From Floccularia luteovirens (Eukaryota > Basidiomycota > Agaricomycetes > Agaricales > Squamanitaceae), in NCBI GenBank assembly GCA_009739215.1, contig VSJF01000004.1:434001-498000 (forward strand): a stretch of DNA of 64,000 bases, written 5' to 3'. The notes beneath the pieces were generated by a model that made no database searches, was not told where the DNA came from, and worked only from the letters and a program-made list of their open reading frames with translations. Of the stretch, positions 25,701-46,703 are shown in pieces. The first letter of the stretch is position 1; every line of letters starts with the position of its first letter. The position numbers and the translations under genes are program-made.

Positions 25701-28700
25701 TCATCGGGATTACATTGGACTCTTCTCAACGATCGGTGGGCGATCGAAAATTCGGAGCCTTTAACAAGCATGTTATGTATCGTATATCTTGTTGAACTGT
25801 AAAGAAAAACCGTTGTGTTGTCGTATCGTTGTTCTAGACTAATCATTTTCCAGCTAAAATAAGGAAAAGTGAAAAAGGAAGTCCGAGTTATACAAGAGGC
25901 GTTTGAACGGCTGAATTTCATTTGAGGGGGGTTTAAACTCGGAGCGAAAAAAAAGCAAACACAGCCTAGGATAGCCAAGAATGGGACATTGAGGCGAGAG
26001 GACCCTTATGAGAACTATAAACATATGCATATGTCAAGGATATAGATATAGTAACGAAGAACGGATCTACAAGAAGCTTACACATCGGGGATATATGCCT
26101 CATGGGCGCTTTATGGAAATTCTATTGCAAACTTGTTGGAAAAACAAATATCTGACTCATGTTGGCCTCGTCTGTTTGTCTTTACTTCACATATCGTATT
26201 GCATTGTCCTATGAGGTCTTGATATCTTGCTTAAAGCACACACGTGTAATCCATGTAGTATATATATGTATATGCATGTTACATCACAACGTATTGACAT
26301 GAGTATTCATATTCATATTCCTGTAGCGGAATGCAAAGTGGGTGGGCGGCCTCATATGCTTACCTATCAACTCACGACTGACAGCGAATGCGCGATTGAT
26401 TACACACAACCTCTAATCTCCATGGTTTTCAAAATTCATATATTAAATATAAAATAATCTCGGGTCCAACCAAATAAAATTTATTCATTCGAATCTAACC
26501 TCAAATATGGAGGATTGCAATGAATTGTGGCGGGCGGGCATCGGGGTGGGGAGGGAGGCCATTACTTGTTCAGTTGCCACTAATATTCGGATTTCGCCTT
26601 GCAGCTTAGTGCTTGATGAAAAGTACCAAAAAAAACATAGATTACCAAGAACGGCACCGGTGAACATACATAGTATAAGTACTTTAATGAGCATGAGTAA
26701 GTTATAAGTTATGAAAGGCTTCTGACATTTTATGCGAACCTGAATATAAAATGAAAAGGAACTAAAATGTTGGTACGTAGGATTGTTTCAATCCGCGGGC
26801 AGCGCCCATTGCACCCCGACGCCGAGCTGCCCAACTACACACTCTTTCGGCGATAGCCTCCCACAGTTAACATTTGCAAGAGTGTGGGGACCCTGACTGC
26901 GTCGCTTACAAGCACACCGTTTTTGTGAGTTATTTTTTATTCATTATAACCTGTACCTTGCATTAACTTCTCTGCTTTGATATTGAATTTTTGGTAATAA
27001 AAATTTGCGTGAAGAACCGGCGGCCGTCATCTGTTTTTGAGCGAGCGAGCGTGCGCTTTGCGGCAGTAGATTCATTGAGAAGGATTTTTTCAACCCAACG
27101 TCTGTATCACATGCCGTTATTTGCAGAGGTTCGGCCCGCTCGATGCCGTGACAAATATACTTCCCCCTTCGGTAGTGTGACGACAGTTATTCCCGAAACA
27201 TTTCCTATTTCACCGACACTCTAATATTTAGAGTTTGGGGTAATGCAGATTGTACCAGCATAGCTCTGGAGGAATAGTTGAACTTGTGCAAGAATTACTG
27301 AGGCCAAAATAATACCTTGTTCATCAACTTTACTGAATTTCCGAACTAATATCGACATATCGTCGTCCCAGTTCTAATAAACATTACGTATTTCATTTGA
27401 AAGAATTGAGTTGAGAGGCAGGGTCGGAAAATTTACGGGAAAACTTTTTTTAGGGTTCGCGTGGCCTCTGTTCATGAATGGAAAGAGGGTAGTAAGAAGG
27501 CCCAGCGAGGGGGTAGTAGTTGGTTCTGCTTAGTGGGTGATAGTGAAAGGGGCTTCACTGTGATAACGTAGCCTGAAAACGACCCCAATAACTATGACCT
27601 AGGAACTTCACAGATGATGCGTAAGATGCTTCCCTAGTGCTTCTCTCTTGTAGTGGGGTGGGCCTGTTGTTGGGATAGGCCCTATCTACTGCCCTTGAAG
27701 CTTGGTATTGAGGCTACAGCAATTTAGCCGTATGCCGACCTCATGGGATTCCCCAGATTGGATCCCTTTCTCGAAACCACAAGCGTGAGGTAGTACATGT
27801 GATACACTTTTCCTTGTCATAAAAGCTGTTGTGCAGTAGAGGCGGACCGTACAAGATTTAAACAAAGGGGTGCAAAAAGTCGCAAAGAGGAAACAGGGAT
27901 GGGACGGTTATGTTCCTTTCTTCACCCCATGCATCCAAAGGCGGTCACGGTTAATTTCAGACATAACGCGCTATTTGCTGTTGTACAAATGAGATCTGAG
28001 TTCGGTCAGGAATAATGGTGCATGGGAGATTGAGAGTGGAAGTAAATAATACCGTAGACATTGCCGAGAGATTGTACGTAGTTGAGAATATTAAGACCAG
28101 TTGCTTCTGAGGGACTTGCGCCCTTTCATTGCCGGACACGGCAAAGAGTGACTAGTGACGCTGTGACGGATTAAGGGTTTTACTCAGTTCCTATAAACGT
28201 TGTTTTGAATGCCTCCGAGATAAACAAACTGGTATTTACACACGCGTCAGCTCAATCACGATATTATCTCAGGACAAGTGGCTGGAGCCAAAGCATGAGG
28301 CTCAAGTTTCCTTTTGGAACTCTTAGACTTTTTTCTTTCCAAAGTGCATGCTGGGGTTGTCTCGAACCTTACCACGGGACTCAGGTGAGACTTAGCGCTG
28401 GGATTGTATCTATACTTTTCTGTAAACTGACTGGGCTCGGACTATCTATAAGGTCATTAGGATGAATAAGTATTAAACATGATCCAAAAGAGAACGGGTG
28501 GCAGTGAGATAACTGTACGATGGGGGTAATTACAATACGATCGAATACGCGGGTTCGGGGTCTGTATCTGTTGACCAAAGTGGCTTATGGGTCCCCCCAC
28601 TGCTTGTTGAATGAAGACCGACCGGAGTTTTGCTTTGAAGAGAATGCAAGAACTGAACAACTCCAAGAGTGGAATAGACTGTTTCCAACGAGGGGGCGAG

Positions 28701-30737
28701 TGGAGTTAGAAGCGTGAAAAGAGACGATAAGATATTATTGTTGGCCACGCCCTCCTACAGGGAGCCAAACTATCCCGATGCTTAGCTGCGCCGTCTGTCT
28801 ACTATAGCTGATCTCGTTCATATTCCCGACCAGGACGGCAGAAGGTGGAGAAGCATTTGTGTTGGCGCATAACCAGGAAGGACAAGGTAGTGCCCGGGGG
28901 GAAGAGGGACAAAGAAGGCAATACTATCCAATAGACAGGTAATTCATCTTAGCTGTGTGCCTCTGTCAGTTAGTCCCGGCGACAAGAGTTTATGATGACA
29001 TGGGTTCATCCCGGAATAAACGCAAAGGCATTTGCTGCGACCTGAGGATCACGCCTTCTTCGCATTGTTATGATATTACCTTTGACCTCGGGGCTTCCAA
29101 AGCGCGTGGCATAATTCTAGTAAATACTACATATGCGAGGAAGGGTACAAATTCGGAACGAATACGTACATTTAGAAATCGATACGTATGAATTGCCAAT
29201 GGAAGATACCGTGGCACTGGGTACGGGAGGAGTATGTAGACGTTTCGGCGCTCAGCAAGGGCGGTAGACTGCCTATTTTTGCCCCCTATTTCCCGGCCCC
29301 AGTGGTGCTCCAAAGAATGCTGTCAAAGCTGCTGCCAGACAGAGAAAACAAAATTTTGTTATCTTGTCATTTGAATTGAGAAGAAAAGGGTTCGATAATC
29401 CAGATGCATATTCTAACCTCCGCCTGAGATCGTGTGGTGCAGGGGATCCCCAGGGATGTATACTGAGGTCCGGTAGGCAGAGCTTATGTTTGTTCTAGTA
29501 GTCGGTGGTAAAACACGAAAAGGTTGGTGTGGGATAAATTGAATAGCATATCCGGATTCCATATGGGCGTGGGGGCCCGAGACTTTTAATATAACTGTCA
29601 CAATGACTTGGTGGCCTGCTAAGAGTAAATGAGTCAAGTTCATATCTTGCACTTATGGAACAGCCAGTAGAACTGTTTGTGGCGTATAGGTACTTAGACC
29701 TTAGGGCCTGAACGTTTGAACACCCACGTTGTACAGGACTTCCATTTGGGCGACTGTGTTAGCGCATTGTGGTACACAAACGGCCCAAATAGCCCTTTTC
29801 TAACGTGCGATCTGACAAAGGAGAATAGGGGATAACGTACGGGTGTATTCTGACTCCGCGGCGCCAGGATGCTTCTTTACATTGCGAGTGCTGAGGCTGG
29901 GCTTGATTCACAAACGAAAAATAAGGAAATCCCAAGCATTGATGCACCCTTTTTGCGTCGCGAATAGTTCGACGTTCACTTTTTGCTTCCGTGTGATATC
30001 CAGATAGTTGAACATGTGGTTTAATTGGGGGAGTGACTTTGGCGGTACGGGAGTCTGAGGTGTCACAAAAGGGTTAGTCCTGTTCACACTTTGGATCCTG
30101 GACCCTTTGTCGCCGCATTAATGATTATGGAAGAAGGTACCCTGACGGATGGAACCATATTAAGATTAAAACACTTGTCTCAGCAAGAATTCAGCTTAAC
30201 CACAGCCAGTACTAGAATACGACTAAAGAAAAGATACTGTGTCAATTGAGATAATGGTGTTACTCTGACACGAATGGAGCATCATGAAATCAAAGATGTT
30301 TTCTATACATTCCAAAAGCTATCAATCAACTGAGTACAAGTGTTTAGACAGTGTCTACAATTAGCACCTATATTGTACAACTACTTCTTGCACAGCATTT
30401 CAATACAATGTAGCATCATTGCGCTTCTATCAAGGTGGTCCCTTTATTGCCTGATCCTTTGGTACAACTTGAAGCACAGCGTGTGATCGTTACATGACTG
30501 CGAAGGTTAAACAAGTAGTCCCTGCGAACATGGTCACCATATCAGGCGAAACGACCATGCGGCACAAGTCATACCCTTCACTAGAGCCAAGTTACTGTCA
30601 CTCTCCAAATAAGTCGATACGACACAAAAGCACCCCAAAGTACCGACAACATATTACGAGAGTGGTAAAACTTGGACATTTCGCCCTGAGCCGAAACAGT
30701 AAAGGAGTGAGAACTCCAATTGACCTAATCTCAGCTG
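22736..30737. other. 8-kb gene-free region
   Basis: No frame here has a domain, a credible exon chain or coding-like composition. The plus strand is strongly pyrimidine-rich at about 22740-23950 and 25000-25370, with many T runs. There are alternating purine/pyrimidine tracts near 24290-24335, 26020-26035 and 26260-26285. No tRNA-like sequence or terminal repeat was recognised by eye. The first few hundred bases are probably the GATA gene's 3' UTR. A long non-coding RNA or an eroded element cannot be excluded. Confidence 0.5.
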
Positions 30738-31875
30738 TTATGATTCTGGGCACTGTTCCTCCATTCCGAGGAACTTCTTTGGAGGCGGGAAATCTTGAGA
30801 GGATATATAACCATTTTCCAGATCTTCAGTTTTAGACGTGAGTGGTGCATGTGTTGTGGAATGTTTCATAAAATCCCGACCTTTGCTACTCGGCAGGAGT
30901 TTAGCGATGTAAGATAACCCTACTGCGGCGATTCGGGAGCCTATCCACTGAGCCAGGGAAACACCTGGCACGAGACCCATGACGTCTTTCACGTCCCACA
31001 TGTCGCGGTGATGAGTTACACGCCCTTGTTCGTTAAAAGACAGTCGGGTAGTTATGGCCAATTTAAAATGCAGAGGTGAAGGAAAAGAGAATGCAGTATA
31101 AGGGACAGGTATTGAGGTGGAATGATAGATATTGTGATGAAAATGCGAGGAGCAAGGAGACGAAGTCGTATTGAAGAGGGAATCACTCGAATCACTGAAC
31201 CTAGGGTTGGTAGGTCCATTACAGTGAATTCCAGGAAGAAGTAGAACATTCAGGGTGTGTTCCACGATGGCTATTTTGTGGCCGTCTACACTAGCATAAG
31301 CATACAGTGATTAATGTGTGAAATCACAACTTCATACTTACCAAAACTTTCATTCTCGCATATATCCCCTACCTCTGTCCAGACTCGTAAAGCACGGAAA
31401 AGCCTATCATCCGAGTTCTGACCGAAGATTCCTGTGTCACTGGATGGACTAACTCGAAACAATGTACACAGGACGGCCAGGGGTCTCGGGAAGTCTACAA
31501 TTGAAAATTGTCGAGTTATTCGATGTATGTCATTAATGACAGATCGCGAGGATGCTGTGAGAAGAGGGTTTTCGTAGCTTGGATGACAAAAAAGATGTGA
31601 TTAAGTGGACTGTATATAAGAACCGGGTGACGGAACATACACTGCAATTAACTACTGTGTTAGAAAGAAGAGCACGAGGCAAAGCTATTTTACTGACTGG
31701 CATTTGCTTCGTAGAATCTTTCGATGCCATTCTCTGACGTGGCATTTTCTCCGTATACAAAATAGCAAACGTCGAGAGCAGTTGGTCTTGTGGAGATTAA
31801 TGACATTTTGTGCAGGGACCCTTCTTGAGTGTCTTCTGGTGTAGATGTGGTTGGGAATGGTATGTAGTTGGTCAT
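30738..31875 (-). CDS. NTF2/SnoaL-like domain protein, function unknown
   Basis: Exons join in phase: MTNYIPFPTTS… with ALDVCYFVYGENATSENGIE and FYEANAS, then YENPLLTASSRSVINDIHRI, an ENESF to DGHKIAIVEHTLNVLL junction, and a last exon containing RLSFNEQGRVTHHRDMWDVK, DVMGLVPGVSLAQWIGSR and the tail KKFLGMEEQCPES. The small alpha/beta cone fold of NTF2/SnoaL proteins is suggested by the FYEANASYENP start and the RVTHHRDMWDVKD strand pair. Similar proteins are widespread in fungi and uncharacterised. A hydrophobic stretch (WIGSRIAAVGLSYIAKLL) follows. The start is uncertain: 31875, 31806 (MSLISTRPTAL) and 32022 are all possible. It is divergent from NOP14. Confidence 0.7.
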
Positions 31876-32287
31876 CTGCCCTGTTCGCGAAATCATATTG
31901 CCCACAGAAATTAAAGGGTGTGGGCAAAAGAACTCGGGGTTGGTGGAAAGAGGCTGATGAGGTACTCGGTGTGATAACGCATAGAATGAAAAGTACAAAC
32001 GCCACAACAATCCACTTGCCACGCCCTGTCACCTTTCACAAAGCTCCAACCCCAAACAAATGTAAGTATGAAATTCGTAGAGATTCAGTGGAAGTCTGCA
32101 TTCTCTCATGTATAAATGTCTGTTGTCCATGTCATTACTGAGTACTGAAATTTAAAATCCAACATGCAATCACTGATTTAAACTTGCAAAGTACTGATGA
32201 CCCTTGAGAGTGACTGGCATTTGTGACCTCATCAGCAATTCATTGATGTCTTGATGTCACAAATTTTTATCGAGGTTCCGAGTCGCA
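31876..32287. promoter_or_regulatory. shared upstream region, SnoaL-like gene / NOP14
   Basis: About 400 bp between divergent starts. Nothing specific is recognised; promoter content is inferred from position. Confidence 0.4.
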
Positions 32288-35200
32288 ATGGTAAAAGGAT
32301 CTCAGCTCTCCCAGCTGAAATCAGCGCTTGCTCAGGCAGGAATCACAGGCCAATCCAATGGAAAGAAACGCAAACGGTCTGTCCCAGCAGAGAAAGATAA
32401 AGAAAAGCGCGCCGCTAAACTGCAAGATATACATCAAAAACTCAATCCTTTTGATGTTAAAGTCACCAAACTTAAACATGATATTGGTGGCAGGAGATTA
32501 AAAGGTGTAACTGGAAAGCCAGCTCAAAGCAAACAGCATGGTATCGAACAAGTGCGTCGTTAGGGAATGAACTCCTTCTCTGGTGTTGATTTAGAATTGT
32601 ACACAGCGTAAGCAGACGCTCTTGAAGGAATATGAGGAAAAGGACCGTGCTGGGGGCATCGTGGACCGACGTTTCGGTGAAAATGATCCCGCCATGTCTA
32701 TAGAAGAACGTATGCTGGAACGTTTTACGAAGGAGAGGCAGCGATCATCCAGAGGCGCAGCCTTCAATCTTGAGGATGAAGATGAGCTTACACATTATGG
32801 GCAAAGCCTTTCCAAACTTGATGATTTCGATAATATTGGACTTGAGCCTGATAGTGAAGAAGAGAACAGCACAGGTGATAACATGATTCTTCAAGTTCTA
32901 GCCCCAGGCGTACTAAACAAGACATAGGGCAGATTGGTAGAGAAGTCGTCAGTAGAACACATTTTGGAGGCTTTGATGACGATGACGATGATGCTAATGA
33001 ACAAGTATATTTCGCAACTCCTCATTTACTATTACTTCTACTTATTATGTATAAAATTAGCCCGCAAGGAAAAAATCAAAAGCTGAAGTAATGGCAGAGG
33101 TGATGGCAAAAAGCAAAGAGCACAAGGTTCGGCCATATGATCATTATATAACCTTATGTTAAGTAGTTTGTTCAGCTACGCCGTCAAATGGAACGGGTCC
33201 AAGAGGATGACATGCGACATCAATTGGATAATGACTTTTCTGCTTTACGAGACTTAATATTTGCTCCAGATCCTTCATCTACTGGTAGCAATTCCGTTCC
33301 TCTTGGCCGTCCGCGGAGCACAGTCCAATCCGATCCTGCTGAAAAAATCGGTGCACCTGATTTAGCACCTGAAAAGCAAGATGATGATTATGACCAACAT
33401 GTTCGGGAGCTCGCTTTTGACAAGCGTTCTAAACCGAAAAATAGGACAAAAACGGAAGAGGAACTCGCGTTAGAGGAGAAGGAAGCATTAGAAAAGGCGG
33501 AACGCAACCGAAGGAAGCGAATGTTGGGGTTAGATGAGAGTGATAGTGAAGACGATAGTAAACGCCAAGGGAAACGGAAACGTGGAGGGGATGACTTGGA
33601 TGATGAAATCGTAGATGAGGATCAAACAGAGTCGAATGGTCTGGGTGCTGGTCTGGGCGAAGCGGTTCCCATGAGCGAAGAAGATGAAGAGTCTGGCGAG
33701 GGTGATTGGGCTGGTAGTGGTGAAGAAGTGGATGGTGAAGCCGAGTCACAAGATGGGGATGACGTCGAATCGGACGACTCCTCCGATGGCAGCGAATCAG
33801 AACGCGAGCACGAAGATAGGCTCGTTCCAACAACCAAACAAACAGAGGCTGACTTATCGAAAACTACAAGTAAAGTCAAAGAACTACCCTACACATTTCC
33901 ATGTCCGGCGAATCATGAGGAGTTCCTAGACATCGTGAAGGATGTAGATGATTACGATGTGCCCGTTGTAATTCAACGTATAAGGGCGTTATATCATACG
34001 AGCCTGGCCCCAGACAACAAGCTAAAACTTCAGGTGTGTTTAGCGTTTACCCTAGCTTCTCGCATGGAAAATTACTAACTCCATTTCAGACATTGGCGAC
34101 GATCCTTGTTGACCATATTCTGTACATCACTTCTCTTCCAGTTCCTCGATATACCCTTCTTTCGTCACTGTTACCCCACCTGATTATTTTGACTCATGCT
34201 TATCCGGTGCCGGTCGCGCAATACTTCAATGAAAAACTACAGCTTATGTACAAAAATCTAAAACGTGGACTTTCCCGCGGACCATTGGATCAGGAGTCAA
34301 AAACATGGCCTGGGATCCCGGAACTCTCTTTGCTCCGCATAATTGGCGTACTATGGCCAACTAGCGATATGAATCATGCAGTAGTCTCGCCTACTCGAGT
34401 ACTCATGGGGGCCTATCTTGGCTTGAGCCGCGTCCGTTCATTAGCGGATATTTCTAGCGGACTCTTCTTATGCAGTCTATTTCTGCAATTCGAGTCCCTT
34501 TCAAAACGACTTGTCCCTGAGGCCGTGAATTTTCTTATCAGCGCCGTTATACACCTGGCTCCACATCAATACAAAGATGTTTCCTCCTTTCCGGGGTCTT
34601 TTCCATCGCCGGATTTTAATTCAGACCATTGTACTTCACTTGTCCTAAAACCACATAACAAAAAGGTTTCTGGCGTGCAGAAGGCAAACTTAACGGCACT
34701 ATTGCAGGTCAAAGAGCCAAGCGAGGAGGCGAAAGTTGATCTGCTCGGTCTTATTTTCGAACTTTTGGGTCGGTTCGCTGAAATGTACAAGAGTCTGGAT
34801 GGCTTTATTGAACTATATACCCCGATCGCGGACGTTCTAAAAGCCATTCATGCGGATCAATTGATTGATGATTTACAGACACGGTTAACCAAATTATGCG
34901 ATATTATTGGAAGACTAATCAAGTTCTCGCATCAATCGCGACAACCTCTCCTCTTACAGGCGCACAAACCTATCCCAATCCCAACATATGTACCAAAATT
35001 CGAGACTACGAAATCAAACTATCTCCGTCACCAGGATCCTGATCACGAAAGGAATGAGGCATCTAAACTGCGAAAACAATATAAACAGGAGAAGAAAGGT
35101 GCTATCAGAGAGCTACGCAAAGATGCTCGTTTCCTTGCGGGTGTAGAACAACAAAAACAGATTGCAAAGGATCGTGCGTACAACGAACGTATGAAAAGAG

Positions 35201-35289
35201 TATTTGGATCTATTGAAGGTGAACGGGCGGAAGAAAAGGCCATGGAGAGAGAGAAGGCAAAAGATAAAAGACGATCCGGAAGGAAATAA
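32288..35289 (+). CDS. NOP14: nucleolar protein NOP14 (U3 snoRNP / 40S biogenesis)
   Basis: Scaffold of the small-subunit processome, needed for 18S rRNA maturation. The start MVKGSQLSQLKSALAQAG is typical, followed by KLNPFDVKVTKLKHDIGGRR, RKQTLLKEYEEKDRAGGIVD, RRFGENDPAMSIEERMLERF and FNLEDEDELTHYGQSLSKLD. A highly acidic middle (about 33540-33810) and the HEAT-like C-terminal half (about 34090-34960) follow, ending in a basic coiled region (RKQYKQEKKGAIRELRKDAR, DKRRSGRK). About five introns; one at about 32873-32926 joins ENSTG to QIGREVVSRTHFGGF, followed by an Asp run. It lies only 68 bp upstream of the ATR gene on the same strand. Confidence 0.93.
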
Positions 35290-35357
35290 AAGTATTAGCT
35301 ATTTGTACATGTTTATAGTTATAATAATGCATCCATCCTCAATCAGTAATTACCTGT

Positions 35358-43960
<8,603 letters not shown>

Positions 43961-43987
43961 CAATGTAAATTTACTAGCATATCTACA

Positions 43988-44923
43988 CTATTCGCCTAAC
44001 TGCTTTTGGAGTTTTTCCAGCTCCTTCTCTTTCTCTATCAGTTTACTTCGCCAACGATCTTGTTCGGCGATGACTGCTTTCCGTGCTTCCTCAAGCCTCT
44101 CTGCCTCTTCCTTTTCCATGACTGTTGTGAATTCTGGAACACCTCCCCTCGAAGCTTCCAAGGAACTGGGGTGGGCGAGATGAAATGGAACAGGTTTGCT
44201 CTTCACTTTTGGCAGAGGTGTTGGTGGGTGTTGTGTGAGAATATTTAGGAAGTTTTGGTATGGATCGTTGAAGACAATTTCGTCATATTGCCATGAATGT
44301 ACGGGTCCAAGCTTCAGGGCAACATCCAGAGGTGGGATTTCTGGATCTCCTGCGGCAGCCCATGGATGTAATTTGAGATGATGGTAGAGTGTCATGGCTT
44401 TTTCACCGGATTCTGGGATAAAAGTTATACGAATTTGAATCTCGAACTCTCCCCATCTAAGAGATATAAGTAGGGATATAATATATGTGAAAATTTTGAC
44501 TACTTGCCCCGTTTCTGATACTTCAAATGGAGGTTTGTCGATGTCTAAAAGGATGGAAATCCCATGATGTACTGAAGACAACAATGTGCGCTTAATAAGA
44601 CATACTGCGAGATGGATTAGGATACGTGTCATGCAACTTGAAAGTCACCCGTTTGATGAAGTAGCTCAAGTCGTCTGCACCACCAACCTGCTCGGAATCA
44701 GGTGCGGATGCAGCGCTACGCACGGCGACTGTCCATCTGTGTGTATGACTCGGATCAGGTGCGGGAGATACGTCGCGTTCTTTTTGTGTCAAAACTATTG
44801 CTGTGTTTCCATAGATGATTGGCCGAAAAATGCTCAGCCCCTAGGCAATCAACGGAAATGAGATATCACTCAGGAAGAAGATGCAAGAAGACGTACTCTG
44901 ACACGGACGCGGTCACTAGCCAT
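43988..44923 (-). CDS. YAF9: YEATS-domain protein Yaf9 (GAS41)
   Basis: Reader of acetylated histone H3 shared by the SWR1 and NuA4 complexes. Exons join as MASDRVRVR (start 44923), GLSIFRPIIYGNTAIVLTQK, a YEATS segment VTFKLHDTYPNPSR, then NIDKPPFEVSETG and WGEFEIQIRITFIPESGEKA with MTLYHHLKLHPWA. The GRPIIYGNT-like lead, the HDTYPNP loop and the WGEF strand are family hallmarks. The C-terminus is a coiled coil (KEKELEKLQKQLGE), as usual for this family. Three short introns. Convergent with ATR at 27 bp, so the 3' UTRs probably overlap. Confidence 0.92.
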
Positions 44924-45207
44924 GTTTATGTTTGAATGTTTGAATCAGTCCTAGCAGTTAGTATTCAACAAACTTGTAGCATTTCAAGTATTTCCAACAT
45001 AATATTAAACTGACTCTGTTTTTCGAGTTACAGGGATATCTTATTTGGGAAAGTTTTATTATACACAGGATTGATGTGTGAGTTTGTGTCTCAGGTTTCA
45101 AACAAGTACGTAAACAAATCGGACCAGAAAAACTCCGCAACCACCCGTGTCCCGAAGTTTACAACACCCATCCTCTTCTTTACATAGCAACTTATCTTTC
45201 CCCGTCA

Positions 45208-45636
45208 ATGGCTATCCTAGACCCTCTTTACAAACGTATCTTGCCTCAGTTCTGTGGAGTAGAATGGTAGCTAATTGTCGTATGTTTGACAGTTCCGAAT
45301 CATGTCATCGAAAAACAAAAAATGTACCAGGTCCGACAGATCCCCATTTCGAACCAGCTTTTTCATAGCCTGATCCTTCCATGACAGTCGTCTAAGAAAC
45401 CTATTATGTTGATTGGCCCTCGTTCTGGCCTTTACGTTGGTTAGCACTTTTCTTTGGTATTGCAAGACCTTTTCTTACTTAGTGCATACATATCAAGGGG
45501 TATATGGTGTTTTGTTCGCCACAGCCATGGCATCGACAGTATACGGGATGTCATCCCTGATCAAGGTGTGTGTATCATTCACATTATCTGACCACATAGA
45601 GCTGATGTATGCCCACAGGGGAAGCCATCAGAATAG
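45208..45636 (+). CDS. probable cytochrome c oxidase subunit 7/VIIa-like small protein, five exons
   Basis: Reconstructed from five small exons (45208-45253, 45293-45330, 45388-45439, 45483-45565, 45619-45636), all GT..AG and all in phase, giving 78 residues. It starts MAILDPLYKRILPQF, has the motif HVIEKQKMYQ, then SSKKPIMLIGPRSGLYV, one membrane segment (GVYGVLFATAMASTVYGMSS) and the end LIKGKPSE. An amphipathic matrix-side start, a QKMYQ-like motif, a single TM helix and a short basic tail fit COX7/VIIa-type subunits of mitochondrial complex IV. I assign the family by overall layout, so the name is tentative; the gene itself is better supported than its identity. Confidence 0.6.
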
Positions 45637-46703
45637 ATGAACATTTAACTTCGCCTCAAACCTAATTTGCGCAGTTGCGGGTTAGAATATTGACAATGAA
45701 AATTCATTTTGGTTTGGGCAACGCTTTCTGAATGGGTGAAGCATCATGTCAACTTAGACCGATCAGTGCGACTATGTAAAATTTTATCTACCTCAGTTCT
45801 AGATCTGTTTCTCTAACACCTAGCCGTCAAATATTTTTATTTATTTCAGTGATAGACATGTAGGTGTTAGAAGGTACGGTTTATATGACCGTCCGAATCT
45901 CAAAAAATGTCACAGTCATGATGAGATATATTGCCTACATTGAATCTATTATGTGGACAAGGTACAGGACGGTGTAAGTACTCCGTTAACTTGAGATATT
46001 ACACCGGCAATCTATCAGTATACCGGAATACGCTTCCTAACTCAACTCCCATATGCAACATTGATGCAAAATCTTTCTGCACTATACAATTTATATTGTT
46101 TACTGCTCCGGAGGTTGGCTTTAATCCTTTCCTCATTCTTGTCTGTCATTCTAAAAAACTCGGCGGGGACGCCTACTAAGGCCATTAGCATTAACCGACA
46201 TGAAAATGATCATCCGTGTGTTCTGACCGTGATTAAGCTGTCAAGGAATCCACAGAAATCTATGATGATCATGATTGTCTACCCACGGGTTCAAACAAAG
46301 ACGTGCCCATAACCCATGAACGCTAAGAATACCGACGCATGCTGTTTTAAAACTCATATAACTCTCACTCTTCACTGCGGACTGTGTCGTTGCCTTGCGT
46401 TCCAATGCCGTCACATCAGAGGCCAGCGAAAGAGATCGTCATCCCTATCAAGGCCCAACGAGAGGATGATGCATGCCCAGATTATGAAGTTGCGGTCAGT
46501 AGATCGTGCGTATTCATTTGTGTTTTGTCGGTGCCATGCATCACATCTTTGCATTAATGTATCACTGATTCTTGAATTCCTATGTCCAGTAACTCGAATG
46601 CCACAGGAAGCACAAGCGTGCACTGGTTGTCCCCAACCGACGATGTCGGCACCTCTTCATTAAAGTTAGTCCCCCACCCCACAATCCGTAGCGCAAACTC
46701 TTG
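45637..46703. other. intergenic, with an FAH-like fragment
   Basis: No complete gene. The only coding-like text is the fragment at 46405-46500, listed separately. The rest is AT-rich with unsupported frames. Confidence 0.45.
46405..46500 (+). pseudogene. possible exon remnant of a fumarylacetoacetate-hydrolase family gene
   Basis: The frame reads KEIVIPIKAQREDDACPDYE followed by VAV. This aligns well with TIVIPRAAQPPKEHLPDYEV of the complete FAH gene at 57506-58807 (shared IVIP, AQ and PDYEV). The next expected block (VIGK… DALDYVLGYT) is not found within 200 bp downstream, nor is the preceding block upstream. It is therefore most likely a relic rather than a working gene; chance similarity of a short stretch is possible. 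Confidence 0.35.

Noticed and set aside
29380..29400. GGGTTCGATAATCC as a tRNA T-loop
   Set aside because: No acceptor stem, anticodon loop or D-arm can be arranged around it; the other TTCGA/TTCAAAT matches were inside genes.
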